Shown one piece after another: positions 55,412-64,000 of a stretch of DNA of 64,000 nt (position 1 is the stretch's first letter; every line of letters begins with the position of its first letter). Location: contig CANGTV010000001.1 in the NCBI GenBank assembly GCA_947457015.1, positions 26,776 to 90,775 on the forward strand, in the 5' to 3' direction. Made by a program: the position numbers and the translations under genes. The notes under the pieces are model-generated. The model did no database searches, was not told the origin of the DNA, and saw only the letters and a program-made list of their open reading frames with translations. The DNA comes from Alphaproteobacteria bacterium. GTDB lineage: Bacteria > Pseudomonadota > Alphaproteobacteria > UBA9655.

Positions 55412-56359
55412 ATGAAAGCGTCCCTTCTTAAATCAATGAGTCTTGTTGCATTTTTGGCAGCGTCATCTCCTGCGTTTGCGGCTGATCCTGTCGTGGCTAT
55501 CGTTGATGGCCAAAAAGTTACTTACTCTCAAGTGATGGAATCTAAGGCGAGCTTGCCAAAGCAATATCAATCCATTCCTGAGGATAAGATTTTCCCTGTT
55601 CTTTTGAACCAAGCTGTTGATACATTGCTCATCAATAAAGCGGCTCAAGCTGCGGGCGAAGCTCAAAAGCCAGAAGTTAAAAAATCCATTGAGAAATCAA
55701 CGGAAGAAATTATTTCTCAGTCTTATCTTTTCTCAAAAGTAAAAGACGTGATCACAGACGCTGCTGTTAAAGCCAAGTATGACGAGCTTATGAAGAACTT
55801 CCCGAAAGAAAAAGAAATCCATGTGCGTCATATTCTTGTAGATAACGAAGCAACTGCAAAATCTGTCATTAAGGCTTTGAAAGGCGGCGGTGATTTCAAG
55901 AAACTTGCTTCAAGTAAGTCTAAAGATGCAACAGCAAAAGAGGGCGGAGACCTCGGATTTTTCCGTAAAAGTGAGCTTCCTCAAGAACTCGCTGATGCCG
56001 CTTTTGCTTTAACACCTGGCTCTTATAGCGAAACACCAGTCAAAACAGACTTTGGCTGGCATATCCTCAAAGTTGATGAGATTCGTGATGCAAAGCCTCC
56101 AAAGTTTGAAGAAGTGCAAAATGAACTTAAATCATTGTTGACTCAGGAAGCTATCGTAGCTCTTTTAAAAGACCTGCGGTCTCATTCCAAGGTTGAACTC
56201 TTTAATAAGGATGGCAAACCCTTGCCTGCAAAAGAAGAGAAGCCAGAAGCCGCAACACCAGCACCGGCTGAGTCAGCTCCAGCTGCTCCTGCGGCACCAG
56301 CTGCTGCTCCTGCGGCACCAGCTGCTCCTGCGCCAGCTGCACCTGCTGAGAAAAAGTAA
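55412..56359 (+). CDS. Periplasmic parvulin-type peptidyl-prolyl isomerase
   Basis: Chaperone-like PPIase, probably in outer-membrane protein folding. A signal peptide ends at PAFAA (about residue 24). A SurA_N/PrsA-like helical N-terminal domain (25-125) precedes a PpiC/rotamase domain (about 128-225, EIHVRHILV, SKSKDATAKEGGDLGFF, GWHILKVDE). A C-terminal Ala/Pro repeat tail (about 275-315, units of PAAPA) ends EKK. The tail is encoded by GCTCCTGCGGCACC-like direct repeats. AAGGA lies eight bases before the ATG. It stands alone behind tRNA-Ser. Confidence 0.9.
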   Translation: MKASLLKSMSLVAFLAASSPAFAADPVVAIVDGQKVTYSQVMESKASLPKQYQSIPEDKIFPVLLNQAVDTLLINKAAQAAGEAQKPEVKKSIEKSTEEIISQSYLFSKVKDVITDAAVKAKYDELMKNFPKEKEIHVRHILVDNEATAKSVIKALKGGGDFKKLASSKSKDATAKEGGDLGFFRKSELPQELADAAFALTPGSYSETPVKTDFGWHILKVDEIRDAKPPKFEEVQNELKSLLTQEAIVALLKDLRSHSKVELFNKDGKPLPAKEEKPEAATPAPAESAPAAPAAPAAAPAAPAAPAPAAPAEKK

Positions 56360-56493
56360 AGGTACTCTAAGGCATCTTTTCCCTCTCACCTCGATGAAAA
56401 TTGGGTTGTGAGAGGGGAAGGATACGGGAGGTTCTTGTTATGTTGTCTACATCTACTTAGGCTAAAAGTGTGAAACTACCTGACAATTCACCA

Positions 56494-56655
56494 TTGTCAT
56501 CCCCGCGTAGACGGGGATCCAGAATAACCGGTGTCATGCTGAACCCTGTCCTCGACTCCGATCGGGGATTGTTTCAACAACTCCTTGTTAACGAGATCCC
56601 GAAACAGATTCGGGATGACAATGATTATCTGGATCTCCGCCTACGCGGGGATGAC
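56494..56655. repeat. Composite palindromic element (R3-R2-R3), second copy
   Basis: The outer arms are R3 (TTGTCATCCCCGCGTAGACG on the left and CGCCTACGCGGGGATGACA on the right). The inner R2 unit reads in the opposite direction to that at 38484-38653. It ends 15 bases before the bioC start codon. One frame is open through it, as in the mlaA copy. Confidence 0.88.
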
Positions 56656-56669
56656 ATGTGTGTTAGGTC

Positions 56670-57437
56670 ATGAATCGTCTTTCAAAAGTTTCAAAAGTTT
56701 TCTCTCAAGCCGCGCTCTCTTACGATGCCCATGCCCTTATTCAAAAACTCACGGCGCAACGACTGGCTTCTAAAGTTTTAGTTCAGAAGAACAAGACTTT
56801 AGGAACTGTTTTAGAGGTGGGGTGTGGAACAGGAATTCTGAGCACCCATCTTGTTTCTCATGCGGACCTTTATGTGTTGACGGATATTTCCATCCCTCTT
56901 CTGGAAAAAGCCCAAGAAAAGGTAAAAGATAACACTATATTCCCCTTAGTGGTTGATGGGGAGAAGCCTTGCTTCACAGCCTCCTTTGATCTGATTGTTT
57001 CAAATCTGGCGCTTCATTGGTTTTCAGACCCAAAAAGAGCCCTGACACGTCTTGCGGCATGTTTAAAGCCAGGGGGGCTTCTTTGCTTAAGCACACTTGG
57101 AAACAATACGTTTCATGAATGGCGGACTGCGCACAGTCTTGTGGAAGCTCCTTGCGGGGCGTTGGATTTTATTTCCTTTGGTCAACTCAAAGATTGGTTG
57201 CCTCTTTCAGGGACGCGCCATGTGGAAGAGGAATGGATCACAACAAGCCCAGGAGATGCTTTGACATTTTTACGAGGGCTCAAGGCCATAGGGGCTCGTT
57301 TAGCTCATCCGAGGCATAAACCCTTGCCCTATAAAACCTTTAAAAAGGTGAGGGATGTGTATGACAAAAACCCTCAGAGTTCTTACCAAATTTTATATGC
57401 GACCTATCAAAAACCCGAAAAAGTAAGGGAAGAGTGA
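56670..57437 (+). CDS. bioC: Malonyl-ACP O-methyltransferase-like SAM methyltransferase (BioC)
   Basis: Class I methyltransferase of 255 residues. FSQAALSYDAHALIQ at the N-terminus, motif I VLEVGCGTGILS near residue 48, LALHWFSDPKRALTRLA and CLKPGGLLCLSTLGNNTFHEW follow the BioC pattern, in which malonyl-ACP is methylated to start biotin synthesis. No other biotin gene is in the window, so a different acceptor is possible. It starts 15 bases after the composite repeat. Confidence 0.7.
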   Translation: MNRLSKVSKVFSQAALSYDAHALIQKLTAQRLASKVLVQKNKTLGTVLEVGCGTGILSTHLVSHADLYVLTDISIPLLEKAQEKVKDNTIFPLVVDGEKPCFTASFDLIVSNLALHWFSDPKRALTRLAACLKPGGLLCLSTLGNNTFHEWRTAHSLVEAPCGALDFISFGQLKDWLPLSGTRHVEEEWITTSPGDALTFLRGLKAIGARLAHPRHKPLPYKTFKKVRDVYDKNPQSSYQILYATYQKPEKVREE

Positions 57438-57534
57438 AGGGCCTCACTCAAAATTCCTACTTTTTGCTTCTTCTGCTCTTCTCTGCAGGGTATAGTATTG
57501 TCAATATTTATTGCCCGAGAGCCCATCACAAGAA

Positions 57535-58101
57535 ATGGATAGTTTTGAACTTAACAAAATTGCAGCAGCGGTCCTTATTGCTCTTTTAACTGTTAAAGGG
57601 GCAGATTTGATCTCTCGTGCCCTTATTCATCCAGAAATGTTGAAGGAGCCAGCTTACAAGATTGAAGGTGTTTCGGTGACGGCTCAGGCAGGAGGAACGT
57701 CCACAGAGAAAAAAGGACCGCTTCCCATTGAGCCCCTGCTTGTCGCTGCAAGTGTTGATAAAGGCGCTGAGGTTTTCAAAAAATGCACCAGCTGCCACAC
57801 AATTGACAAAGGAGGCCCCAATCGGGTGGGCCCTAACCTCTATGGAATTGTAGGAGCTGAGAGAGGAAAGAAAGAGGGCTATTCCTATTCTCCGGCAATG
57901 GCAAACAAAGGAGGAACATGGACTTATGAAGATCTGAATATTTATTTATACAAACCTCGTGATTTTTTATCTGGGACAAAGATGGCCTTTGTGGGGGTTA
58001 AAGACGATAAGGATCGTGGGGACCTCATTGCTTATTTGCGTATGCAAAATGACAGTCCTCTCCCTCTTCCAACAGCGTCCCCTTCTCAGGAGTCAAAATA
58101 A
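57535..58101 (+). CDS. Membrane-anchored c-type cytochrome (CycM-like)
   Basis: A 188-residue protein with the start at 57535 (MDSFELNKIAAAVLIALLTV). An N-terminal uncleaved anchor is followed by a linker and a class I cytochrome c domain (about 90-180). The haem site is CTSCH, with the axial Met likely in GTKMAFVG. It resembles the c552/CycM cytochrome that carries electrons to cytochrome c oxidase in alphaproteobacteria, in keeping with ctaA in this window. The upstream TTG (57511) gives an unconserved extension. xseA begins 6 bases after the stop. Confidence 0.88.
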   Translation: MDSFELNKIAAAVLIALLTVKGADLISRALIHPEMLKEPAYKIEGVSVTAQAGGTSTEKKGPLPIEPLLVAASVDKGAEVFKKCTSCHTIDKGGPNRVGPNLYGIVGAERGKKEGYSYSPAMANKGGTWTYEDLNIYLYKPRDFLSGTKMAFVGVKDDKDRGDLIAYLRMQNDSPLPLPTASPSQESK

Positions 58102-58106
58102 GATAC

Positions 58107-59372
58107 ATGCTTCCTCTTGCTTCAAGCCTTCCTGAATATACAGTTACAGAGATCTCTCATGCCTTAAAAAAGATGGTGGAAACCGGATTTGCACGCGTGC
58201 GGGTACGAGGAGAGATTTCAGGCCTGAAACGTCATACCTCGGGCCATGTATACTTTGCTCTTAAAGACCATGATTCTGTTCTTGATGCCGTGTGTTGGCG
58301 GGGGAGTTTCCAAAGTCTTTCTATTTCTCCCCAGGAAGGCATGGAAGTCATTGCCACAGGGCGTCTCACTACATATCCCGGTCGTTCTAAATACCAAATT
58401 GTGGTCGAAAACATGGAGCTGGCAGGAGAGGGGGCTCTCTTAAAACTTCTTGAGGACAGGAAGAAAAAACTTGCGGCCGAAGGTCTTTTTGATGAGACGC
58501 GCAAGAAAGCTCTGCCTTTTCTGCCCTCTCTCATTGGGATCGTAACCTCCCCTACAGGAGCCGTTATCCGAGATATGCTCCATCGTCTGCAAGATCGTTT
58601 TCCTGTCCCTGTTCTCTTATGGCCTGTCGCTGTGCAAGGAGAGGGAGCCTCTTCTCAGGTGGCCGCTGCCGTGCAGGGCTTTAATACGCTCGAGAGAAAA
58701 CCTGACCTTTTAATCATTGCACGGGGCGGAGGAAGTCTTGAAGACCTCTGGGCTTTTAACGAAGAATGTGTGGTGCGCGCCATTGCTGACAGTCAGATTC
58801 CTGTTATTTCTGCTATTGGTCATGAAACAGACGTCACCCTTGCTGATTTTGCAGCAGACAAAAGAGCCCCCACCCCAACGGCTGCAGCTGAATTTGCGGT
58901 ACCGGAAAGGCTTCATCTAGCGCAAACCTTGTCTCAATATGGATCTCGCCTTACAACGCGCCTTCATCATACTCTTTCTTTGTATGAGAGTCAGCTTGAT
59001 GGCCTTCGCCGCGGATTACCCTCTTTGGGAGCATGGATTGAGGAGTATGAGCAAAAACTGGATGATTATTTTGAGCGTCTAATAAACACAAAGGAAAGAT
59101 TCTTTGAGCAACAAAATTTATCTCTTGATCATTTGAAGCACCGGTTTTCACCCGGTCTAGTGACAATCTTACAGAAAGCAACGCATGGTTTTGAGACTCT
59201 CGCTCAATTGCTTGAAAGTTACTCTTATACACGGACTCTTGAAAGAGGGTTTTCTTTTGTCACAACCCTTGATCAAACCCTTATTCCCAAGAGATCAAAA
59301 ACGATCCCTCTTCAAAAGGTACAGATCCATTTTTTTGATGGACCTGTACACGCTGAAATTTTAAAAGAGTAA
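58107..59372 (+). CDS. xseA: Exodeoxyribonuclease VII large subunit
   Basis: Nuclease subunit acting on single-stranded DNA. The 421 residues contain an N-terminal OB-fold (about 10-105, RVRGEISGLKRHTSGHVYFALKD), the catalytic region with PTGAVIRDMLHRL, IARGGGSLEDLWAFNEE and SAIGHETDVTLADFAADKRAPTPTAAAE, and a long coiled-coil. The small subunit xseB is not adjacent. It lies six bases after the cytochrome gene. Confidence 0.96.
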   Translation: MLPLASSLPEYTVTEISHALKKMVETGFARVRVRGEISGLKRHTSGHVYFALKDHDSVLDAVCWRGSFQSLSISPQEGMEVIATGRLTTYPGRSKYQIVVENMELAGEGALLKLLEDRKKKLAAEGLFDETRKKALPFLPSLIGIVTSPTGAVIRDMLHRLQDRFPVPVLLWPVAVQGEGASSQVAAAVQGFNTLERKPDLLIIARGGGSLEDLWAFNEECVVRAIADSQIPVISAIGHETDVTLADFAADKRAPTPTAAAEFAVPERLHLAQTLSQYGSRLTTRLHHTLSLYESQLDGLRRGLPSLGAWIEEYEQKLDDYFERLINTKERFFEQQNLSLDHLKHRFSPGLVTILQKATHGFETLAQLLESYSYTRTLERGFSFVTTLDQTLIPKRSKTIPLQKVQIHFFDGPVHAEILKE

Positions 59373-59378
59373 GAAATT

Positions 59379-59945
59379 TTACTGCTGAGTTGCAATGCTA
59401 ACTTGAAAGTTTGCAACAGTAAAGCCTCCTGCGTTCTGAAAAACAATGGAAGGGTTGCCATAATTCGTAGGTTGGAAGTAAATCATTACACTCTTTGTAG
59501 CTGCGTCTTGTGGACTCATAGTAGTAGCCATAGTAGTAGTGCTTCCAGAAAGGACAATCTTAAGACCATTGGGGGTTGGGTAAGTGAGAGCGTTTGTTTT
59601 GGCTTGTAGCCTTGCCCACCCCAGAATTTTAGCGCCATCATTTCTATCCAGAACAGGCGTCATGCTTGCAAGACGATTACCATCGACATCAACCACATCA
59701 TATATGTCAGGACGGGAAGCACTAGGCATAATTTTAGCAACAGACAAGCCCCTAGGAGTTTTTCCTCCCGGCTCTTTTTTAAGTTGATATAAATTATCGC
59801 GGGTGGCTATGAGGCCCCCTTTCTCACTCGTAATTTTTGTTAAAGTCGCTTGAATATCACTAATTTGTGGAAGTGTCGTGGCCTCAAGTTCTTGATTCTG
59901 AAGAAGAAAGATCGTAAAGAGAATTGTTGCTAGTAAATATTTCAT
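59379..59945 (-). CDS. Exported protein of unknown function
   Basis: Unknown family. The 188-residue protein has a signal peptide (MKYLLATILFTIFLLQNQEL, cleavage near EAT). The mature part starts with a helical segment (TLPQISDIQATLTKITSEKG) and continues into Gly/Thr/Asn-rich beta-like sequence (PDIYDVVDVDGNRLASMTP, KSVMIYFQPTNYGNPSIVF). No Cys is present. GGGAG lies six bases before the ATG. It converges on xseA with 6 bases between. Confidence 0.65.
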   Translation of the reverse strand: MKYLLATILFTIFLLQNQELEATTLPQISDIQATLTKITSEKGGLIATRDNLYQLKKEPGGKTPRGLSVAKIMPSASRPDIYDVVDVDGNRLASMTPVLDRNDGAKILGWARLQAKTNALTYPTPNGLKIVLSGSTTTMATTMSPQDAATKSVMIYFQPTNYGNPSIVFQNAGGFTVANFQVSIATQQ

Positions 59946-60132
59946 AAGATTCTCCCTTGTTCAAGCTTAAGCCATTATATGAGAAAAAAGTTAATATATG
60001 ATTATTTTTTTTGAAAGAGAAAGAAAGGTTAAAGAGCTGAAAAACTTCAGCTTGTAAGATTAGGGGTAGGATCTTTTGTATTTTTTTGGTATTCTTATAA
60101 AAAGTCAAAAGATAAGAAAAAAGGACATATCT

Positions 60133-60429
60133 ATGACAACAACACTTACCCGCGCAGATATTGTTGATAACCTTGTCCGAGAAGTAGATCTTCCTCGTCA
60201 ACAAGCCATTGACTTTTTAGAGGCCACTTTAGAAACGATGATAGTTGCATTAACTGAAGAAGAACTTGTTAAAATTTCTTCTTTTGGCTCTTTTAATGTT
60301 CGGAAGAAAGCCAAACGCGTTGGGAGAAATCCTAAAACAAAAAAAGAAGCTATGATTACGCCAAGGCGCGTCCTCTCTTTTAAATCCTCTCAATACTTGA
60401 AAGAAAAAATTCAACGCCGAAAAGCTTAA
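60133..60429 (+). CDS. ihfA: Integration host factor subunit alpha
   Basis: DNA-bending HU/IHF protein. The start at 60133 (MTTTLTRADIVDNLVRE) has AAGGA seven bases upstream. Earlier in-frame starts give a leader that is not conserved. The family features KISSFGSFNVRKKAKRVGRNPKTKKEAMITPRRVLSF are complete, and the 98-residue length matches alpha. It faces prmC with two bases between their stops. Confidence 0.94.
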   Translation: MTTTLTRADIVDNLVREVDLPRQQAIDFLEATLETMIVALTEEELVKISSFGSFNVRKKAKRVGRNPKTKKEAMITPRRVLSFKSSQYLKEKIQRRKA

Positions 60430-60431
60430 CG

Positions 60432-61289
60432 CTAAGGAGCAATAGTTTTTTGCATCCCAATCGCACGGTCGATCCCTGCTAGGTCTTTCAGAACAAAAAG
60501 AGTTTTAAAGCCTGCTTTATGAAATAGCGCTTCCACACCTTTTCTTTGCCCATAGCCAATTTCAAGGACAGAAAGCCCCTCTATAGCCAGGAGACGGCTG
60601 ATCTCTCGAGCAAGGATGCGATAGCATTCAAGGCCATCTTCTCCTCCAAAAAGAGCCAGAGAGGGGTCAAAATACAAAACGGATTTCTCAAGAGTTTCTT
60701 TGTCTTTAAGAGGAATATAGGGAGGGTTGCTAACTATAATGTCAAAAGCCCCTTCCAGATCCTCTCCCCAGTTACTCTGTTGAAAGGTAGCACGTGCGGC
60801 AACCTTATTGAGGGTGGCATTAGAGTAAGCCATTGTTAAAGCACCTTCGCTCAGGTCAACTCCCAGGCCTGTGGTATTTTTAAGCTCATGGAGTAAAGCG
60901 ATAAGAAGACACCCTGACCCTGTTCCCAAATCAAGGATTCTCCAAGGATCCAGCGTACGTTTATCTATCCACTTTAAAACCCCCTCTATCAAAAGCTCCG
61001 TTTCAGGACGGGGATCAAGCGTGTGTTCATTCAGATGAAAGGGAAGGCTCCAAAATTCGCGGATACCTTTTAAACGCGAAAGCGGTTCTCCTTGAAGACG
61101 ACGTCTCAGCCATTCTTGCAGTTTGGCGTCTTCCTGAGAAGAGGTCAGGTAGCTGGAGTGCAGAGTGACAAAAGAATTCTCTTTTTCCAAAGCTCCTGCA
61201 ATAAGCCATTTGGCTTCTAAGGACGCATTGGGAACGCCTGCTTTAGAGAGGTTTTCCTCTATCAACTGACGCCATTCTTTTATAGTCAT
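60432..61289 (-). CDS. prmC: Release factor glutamine methyltransferase
   Basis: Methylates the Gln of the GGQ motif in RF1/RF2. The start at 61289 (MTIKEWRQLIEENLSKAG) lies 2 bases after the nth stop. The earlier in-frame starts lie inside nth and are rejected. The N-terminal helical domain (1-85) is followed by the SAM domain with ILDLGTGSGCLLIALL and the substrate motif NPPYIP. At 285 residues it is full length. Confidence 0.94.
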   Translation of the reverse strand: MTIKEWRQLIEENLSKAGVPNASLEAKWLIAGALEKENSFVTLHSSYLTSSQEDAKLQEWLRRRLQGEPLSRLKGIREFWSLPFHLNEHTLDPRPETELLIEGVLKWIDKRTLDPWRILDLGTGSGCLLIALLHELKNTTGLGVDLSEGALTMAYSNATLNKVAARATFQQSNWGEDLEGAFDIIVSNPPYIPLKDKETLEKSVLYFDPSLALFGGEDGLECYRILAREISRLLAIEGLSVLEIGYGQRKGVEALFHKAGFKTLFVLKDLAGIDRAIGMQKTIAP

Positions 61290-61290
61290 G

Positions 61291-61944
61291 TCAGGCTTCT
61301 GTTTTATAAGGATAATGACACTCTTCCCGCACAGGGCAAGTGGGGCACTGTGGTTTGCGCGCTTTACAAATATACCGCCCATGCAAGACAAGCCAGTGAT
61401 GGGCTTTTAAAAGCCAACGGGAAGGGACACGCTTCATGAGCTCTTTCTCCACCTCAAGGGGCGTTTTACCAAATGCAAGCCCTGTTCGGTTAGAGACACG
61501 AAAAATATGTGTATCAACAGCAATCACAGGCTGACGAAAGGCCGCATTCAACACAACATTGGCTGTTTTGCGCCCCACGCCAGGGAGAGATTCAAGATCT
61601 TCTCGAGTTTCAGGGACTTCACCCTTAAAATTATCCACAAGCCGTTGACATAAAGCCATAATATTGCGGGCCTTTGCATTATAGAGGCCGATGGTATTGA
61701 TATAGCGTTTAAGCCCGTCTTCTCCAAGGCCAAGGATTTTTTGAGGGGTATCTGCCACCTTAAAGAGCTCTTTGGTGGCTTTGTTAACCCCCTTGTCCGT
61801 TGCTTGAGCAGATAACACAACGGCAATAAGAAGAGTAAAATGATTTGTCGCGTAAAGTTCGCCTTGAGGATTAGGATCAAGGACAGAAAGCTTCTGAAAA
61901 AACGATTCAATTTCTGTTGATGTCAGGGGAGAAATCGTTTTCAC
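61291..61944 (-). CDS. nth: Endonuclease III
   Basis: DNA glycosylase/AP lyase for oxidised pyrimidines. The HhH motif LPGVGRKTANVV carries the catalytic Lys, and VDTHIFRVSNR the catalytic Asp. The [4Fe-4S] cluster ligands C-x6-C-x2-C-x5-C are present at the end (CKARKPQCPTCPVREEC). It has a GTG start that overlaps the dapB stop by 4 bases. The 217-residue length is typical. Confidence 0.96.
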   Translation of the reverse strand: MKTISPLTSTEIESFFQKLSVLDPNPQGELYATNHFTLLIAVVLSAQATDKGVNKATKELFKVADTPQKILGLGEDGLKRYINTIGLYNAKARNIMALCQRLVDNFKGEVPETREDLESLPGVGRKTANVVLNAAFRQPVIAVDTHIFRVSNRTGLAFGKTPLEVEKELMKRVPSRWLLKAHHWLVLHGRYICKARKPQCPTCPVREECHYPYKTEA

Positions 61945-62744
61945 GCGCTTACCACATCATCCATAGAATAAAGCCCCGGAGGCTTTCCAAAAAGCCACTG
62001 GGCGGCTTGAATCGCCCCAAGAGCAAAAAGGGCGGGGTCAAGAGTACGGTGTTCAATTGTGAGCATATCTTTTTCCCCTGCAAAAATCACCGTATGATCG
62101 CCCGCAATGCCTCCTCCCCGTAAGACGGCGCATTCAAGGGTGCCCTGAGGCCGGGGGGAGCGAGAAGGATAAGGGGGCGTGTTGTCTTTTAAATTATCCA
62201 AGGCCTTTAAGGACTGGGCGATAGAAAGGGTGGTGCCAGACGGAGCATCAAGCTTGTGACGATGATGCATCTCTAAAAGGCTAATGTCATAGGCAGAACC
62301 TAGCGCGTCAGCTGCTAAGAGAGAGAGTTTTCGAAGAAGCGCAATACCAAGGCTTGTATTAGGGGCAACAATCAAGGGAATGATTGCAGAAGCTGCCTCA
62401 AGGGCCGTTTTCTGGTCATCCGTTAATCCCGTCGTACAGACAACAAAAGGCTTTTTTTGTTGCAAGGCTTCTTGAAGGTGAGGGGAGAGGCCTTCTGGTT
62501 GACTGAATCCAATGATCACATCTGCGTCTTTAAAAGCGTCTCGCGGGCTATCGCTAATAGGCAAATTAAAAGGCTCTTCTCCAATTAAAATTCCTACGTC
62601 CTTGCCAACAAAAGGATTACCCGGGCGGGCGAGGCCTCCCACAACCTCAACCTCTTCACTTTGATTGGCTTCTTTTAGAACTATTTGCCCCATACGACCT
62701 GTACAGCCCGTAATGGCAAGCTTAAGAATATGTTTTTTTGTCAT
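61941..62744 (-). CDS. dapB: 4-hydroxy-tetrahydrodipicolinate reductase
   Basis: NAD(P)H-dependent step of the lysine/diaminopimelate pathway, which also uses dapF at 21 kb. N-terminal Rossmann motif ITGCTGRMGQ near residue 13, active-site region EMHHRHKLDAPSGTT, and C-terminal VIFAGEKDMLTIEHR. The 267-residue length is normal. First gene of dapB-nth-prmC. Confidence 0.95.
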   Translation of the reverse strand: MTKKHILKLAITGCTGRMGQIVLKEANQSEEVEVVGGLARPGNPFVGKDVGILIGEEPFNLPISDSPRDAFKDADVIIGFSQPEGLSPHLQEALQQKKPFVVCTTGLTDDQKTALEAASAIIPLIVAPNTSLGIALLRKLSLLAADALGSAYDISLLEMHHRHKLDAPSGTTLSIAQSLKALDNLKDNTPPYPSRSPRPQGTLECAVLRGGGIAGDHTVIFAGEKDMLTIEHRTLDPALFALGAIQAAQWLFGKPPGLYSMDDVVSA

Positions 62745-62875
62745 ATCATTATCTATTTTTTCTTTTCTCCAAAACTATAGTCCATCTTGTAGCTCATTTA
62801 AAGAAAGAGTTGGCCTTTTCGATGAAGTCAGCTATATAAGAGTCTGTCATTATGAATTGCAAACTCTTACTTCAG

Positions 62876-63053
62876 TTGTCATCCCCGACTTAGAAGCGCT
62901 TGATTTGCAAAGCAAAGCTTAGCGCTTCTTGATCCCCGCCTGCGCGGGGAGGGATCTTCTAGAAACAAATCGGGGCTTCTAATAAGATCCCCGATGAAGA
63001 AATGCTAATGTTTTCTTGATGAAAACAAAGCATTTCTAGCTCGGGGATGACAA
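62876..63053. repeat. Composite palindromic repeat (type R1)
   Basis: TTGTCATCCCCGACTTAGAA, then GCAAAGCAAAGC, a CCCCGCCTGCGCGGGG hairpin, then AATGCTAATGTTTTC and CTAGCTCGGGGATGACAA. It occupies the centre of the 407-bp gap between dapB and the ferredoxin gene. The flanks hold nothing clear, except that the ferredoxin promoter must be to its right. Confidence 0.85.
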
Positions 63054-63151
63054 GGGTAAAAAAATGCATGATGACAGAGAAGAATCATAATGTATTTAAA
63101 AACAATCGATTATAGCTCTTCTCAAGCAGCACAATTGTTAAGGAGATTGGT

Positions 63152-63487
63152 ATGTCAAAGATGACATTTATTAAGCCCGATGGAGAAGCCGTTGAAGTGG
63201 ATGCCCCCAATGGACTTTCTGTTCTAGAAATCGCGCACGAAAACAGTGAGAAGATTTTTTTAGAAGGTGCGTGTGAAGGCTCCCTCGCTTGCTCCACCTG
63301 CCATGTGGTGGTTGAGCCTGAATGGTACGAACTTCTCGCCACTGCCACAGAGGATGAAGAAGACATGCTAGATCTGGCCTTTGGTCTGACCCAAACGTCC
63401 CGCCTCGGGTGTCAGATCATTATGCGTCCCGAGCTTGATGGCCTGGTAGTACGACTTCCCTCTGCAACGCGTAATATGCTGGTGTAA
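63152..63487 (+). CDS. [2Fe-2S] ferredoxin, adrenodoxin type
   Basis: Electron carrier of 111 residues. The cluster ligands are [10 protein letters not shown] (C-x5-C-x2-C) and a later LGCQI. The motif [13 protein letters not shown] ends the domain. In alphaproteobacteria this FdxB-like ferredoxin serves iron-sulfur cluster assembly and haem A synthesis, which fits ctaA here. AAGGAG lies upstream of the ATG. It is followed after one base by the next gene. Confidence 0.94.
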   Translation: MSKMTFIKPDGEAVEVDAPNGLSVLEIAHENSEKIFLEGACEGSLACSTCHVVVEPEWYELLATATEDEEDMLDLAFGLTQTSRLGCQIIMRPELDGLVVRLPSATRNMLV

Positions 63488-63488
63488 G

Positions 63489-63806
63489 GTGTACTCATTC
63501 CTCTCTTCTCTTTTATTGAGTTTTTCTATTATTGCGTCCTTAAGTGCTGCCGCTCCCAAGGAAAAGACCCCCGCGCAAAAGTGCCAACAAAAAGGCTATA
63601 AAGTAGGAACTCTGGATTTTGAGTTTTGTTGTGATCAACAAAGACAACAAGAAAATGAAAAAAGACTCTCTTCATCGAAGCGTATTCTTGGGCGTGATAA
63701 GGGAGGGCCGTTTGATACGTGTCGCCTGAAGGACGAGGCGCTTGACCTAAAACCCCGTGAGTCCTCTGATCTTCAGCTTTTACCTCCTCCTCCAGAAAAT
63801 CGGTAG
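63489..63806 (+). CDS. Small exported protein of unknown function
   Basis: Unknown family. The GTG start at 63489 lies one base after the ferredoxin stop (TAAGGTG). The 105-residue protein has a signal peptide (SFLSSLLLSFSIIASLSA, cleavage near residue 20). The mature part has four Cys (QKCQQ, FCCDQ and DTCRL) in a basic, Gln-rich context and ends in a Pro-rich tail (LLPPPPENR). The tight spacing suggests co-translation with the ferredoxin, although no functional link is obvious. Confidence 0.65.
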   Translation: MYSFLSSLLLSFSIIASLSAAAPKEKTPAQKCQQKGYKVGTLDFEFCCDQQRQQENEKRLSSSKRILGRDKGGPFDTCRLKDEALDLKPRESSDLQLLPPPPENR

Positions 63807-63846
63807 TCTTAATCCAATTATCAAAAACAAACATAATTTTCTAGGC

Positions 63847-63949
63847 TATCATCCAGAACTTGTTTCAAGATTTGGAATCAATGAAATTCTGAAGTAAATT
63901 TAGCATGACAATGATTTCTCTAAGTCCTCGCTTATACGAGGATGACAAT
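63847..63949. repeat. Degenerate palindromic repeat (type R2/R3)
   Basis: TATCATCCAGAACTTGTTTC, then TTTAGCATGACAATG and CCTCGCTTATACGAGGATGACAA. It looks like a decayed copy of the composite element at 56494-56655. Beyond it, up to 64000, there is no further gene that I can see. Confidence 0.6.
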
Positions 63950-64000
63950 GGAAGACTTGTAATAAAAGCCCAGGTTTTCAAGTAGAGTGAGCCGCATAAA

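Noticed and set aside
56470..56673. 67-residue frame upstream of bioC
   Set aside because: It is the translated composite repeat (SSPRRRGSR...LRLRGDD). No known protein.
59946..60075. Possible fifth copy of the conserved upstream element before the 59945 gene
   Set aside because: Only short matches such as CTAATCTTACAAGCT; the GGTGA...AATACGGGG part is missing and the distance to the start is wrong.

Overview
The window is a dense bacterial chromosome segment of roughly 43% GC by eye, almost all of it protein coding on both strands. Family content and gene order point to an alphaproteobacterium: the rlpA/dacA/tmk/holB/metG/tatD/MBL set, ctaA-dapF-mtaB-ftsY, rplU-rpmA-obgE, an MlaE permease with a fused STAS domain, an LdtR-type MarR regulator, IHF alpha and an adrenodoxin-type ferredoxin. 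Many small exported proteins of unknown family, poly-serine proteins, decayed toxin-antitoxin genes and a high load of palindromic intergenic repeats suggest a host-associated, intracellular lineage. Holosporales (Caedibacter/Paracaedibacter-like) is my best guess; it is an inference, not proven by any marker here.

Layout. 0-8.4 kb: tmk, a D-Ala-D-Ala carboxypeptidase and rlpA (minus), an ABC-F ATPase, a GNAT-Nudix fusion, then holB-metG (plus). 8.7-17.5 kb: a sodium:solute symporter, an exported protein, an RND efflux pair, tatD-MBL and a 2-oxoglutarate oxygenase. 17.6-33 kb: an accessory-rich zone with four genes for (mostly exported) unknown proteins that share one conserved upstream element, interleaved with ctaA-dapF-mtaB-ftsY, rsfS-rlmH, a glutamate-receptor-channel-like protein, rplU-rpmA-obgE and a MITE-like palindrome. 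33-44 kb: LdtR-type regulator, nusB, a PagL-like barrel, the Mla lipid transport genes split around aroK, prs, a frameshifted hicB and typA. 44-55 kb: three small cysteine-rich exported proteins (one frameshifted), recF, gyrB, an MNT-HEPN fusion, idi, a class A PBP, tdk and an exported methyltransferase-like protein. 55-64 kb: tRNA-Ser, a parvulin, bioC, a cytochrome c, xseA, ihfA, dapB-nth-prmC and a ferredoxin.

How it fits together. Housekeeping operons supply cell-wall, lysine/diaminopimelate, DNA repair and translation functions. The Mla genes, RND pump, RlpA, PBPs and PagL-like barrel form an envelope theme. Set against this is an apparently lineage-specific secretome. The strongest candidate for an undescribed system is the group of four unrelated coding sequences (18.2, 25.7, 28.8 and 32.1 kb), three ending in poly-serine tracts written with mixed codons, each preceded by the same ~62 bp element. 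In the three intact cases it sits 177-187 nt before the start codon.

Repeats. At least four palindromic repeat types fill most intergenic gaps. Two copies lie inside reading frames (dapF and the N-terminal region of mlaA), which resembles Rickettsia palindromic elements in behaviour.
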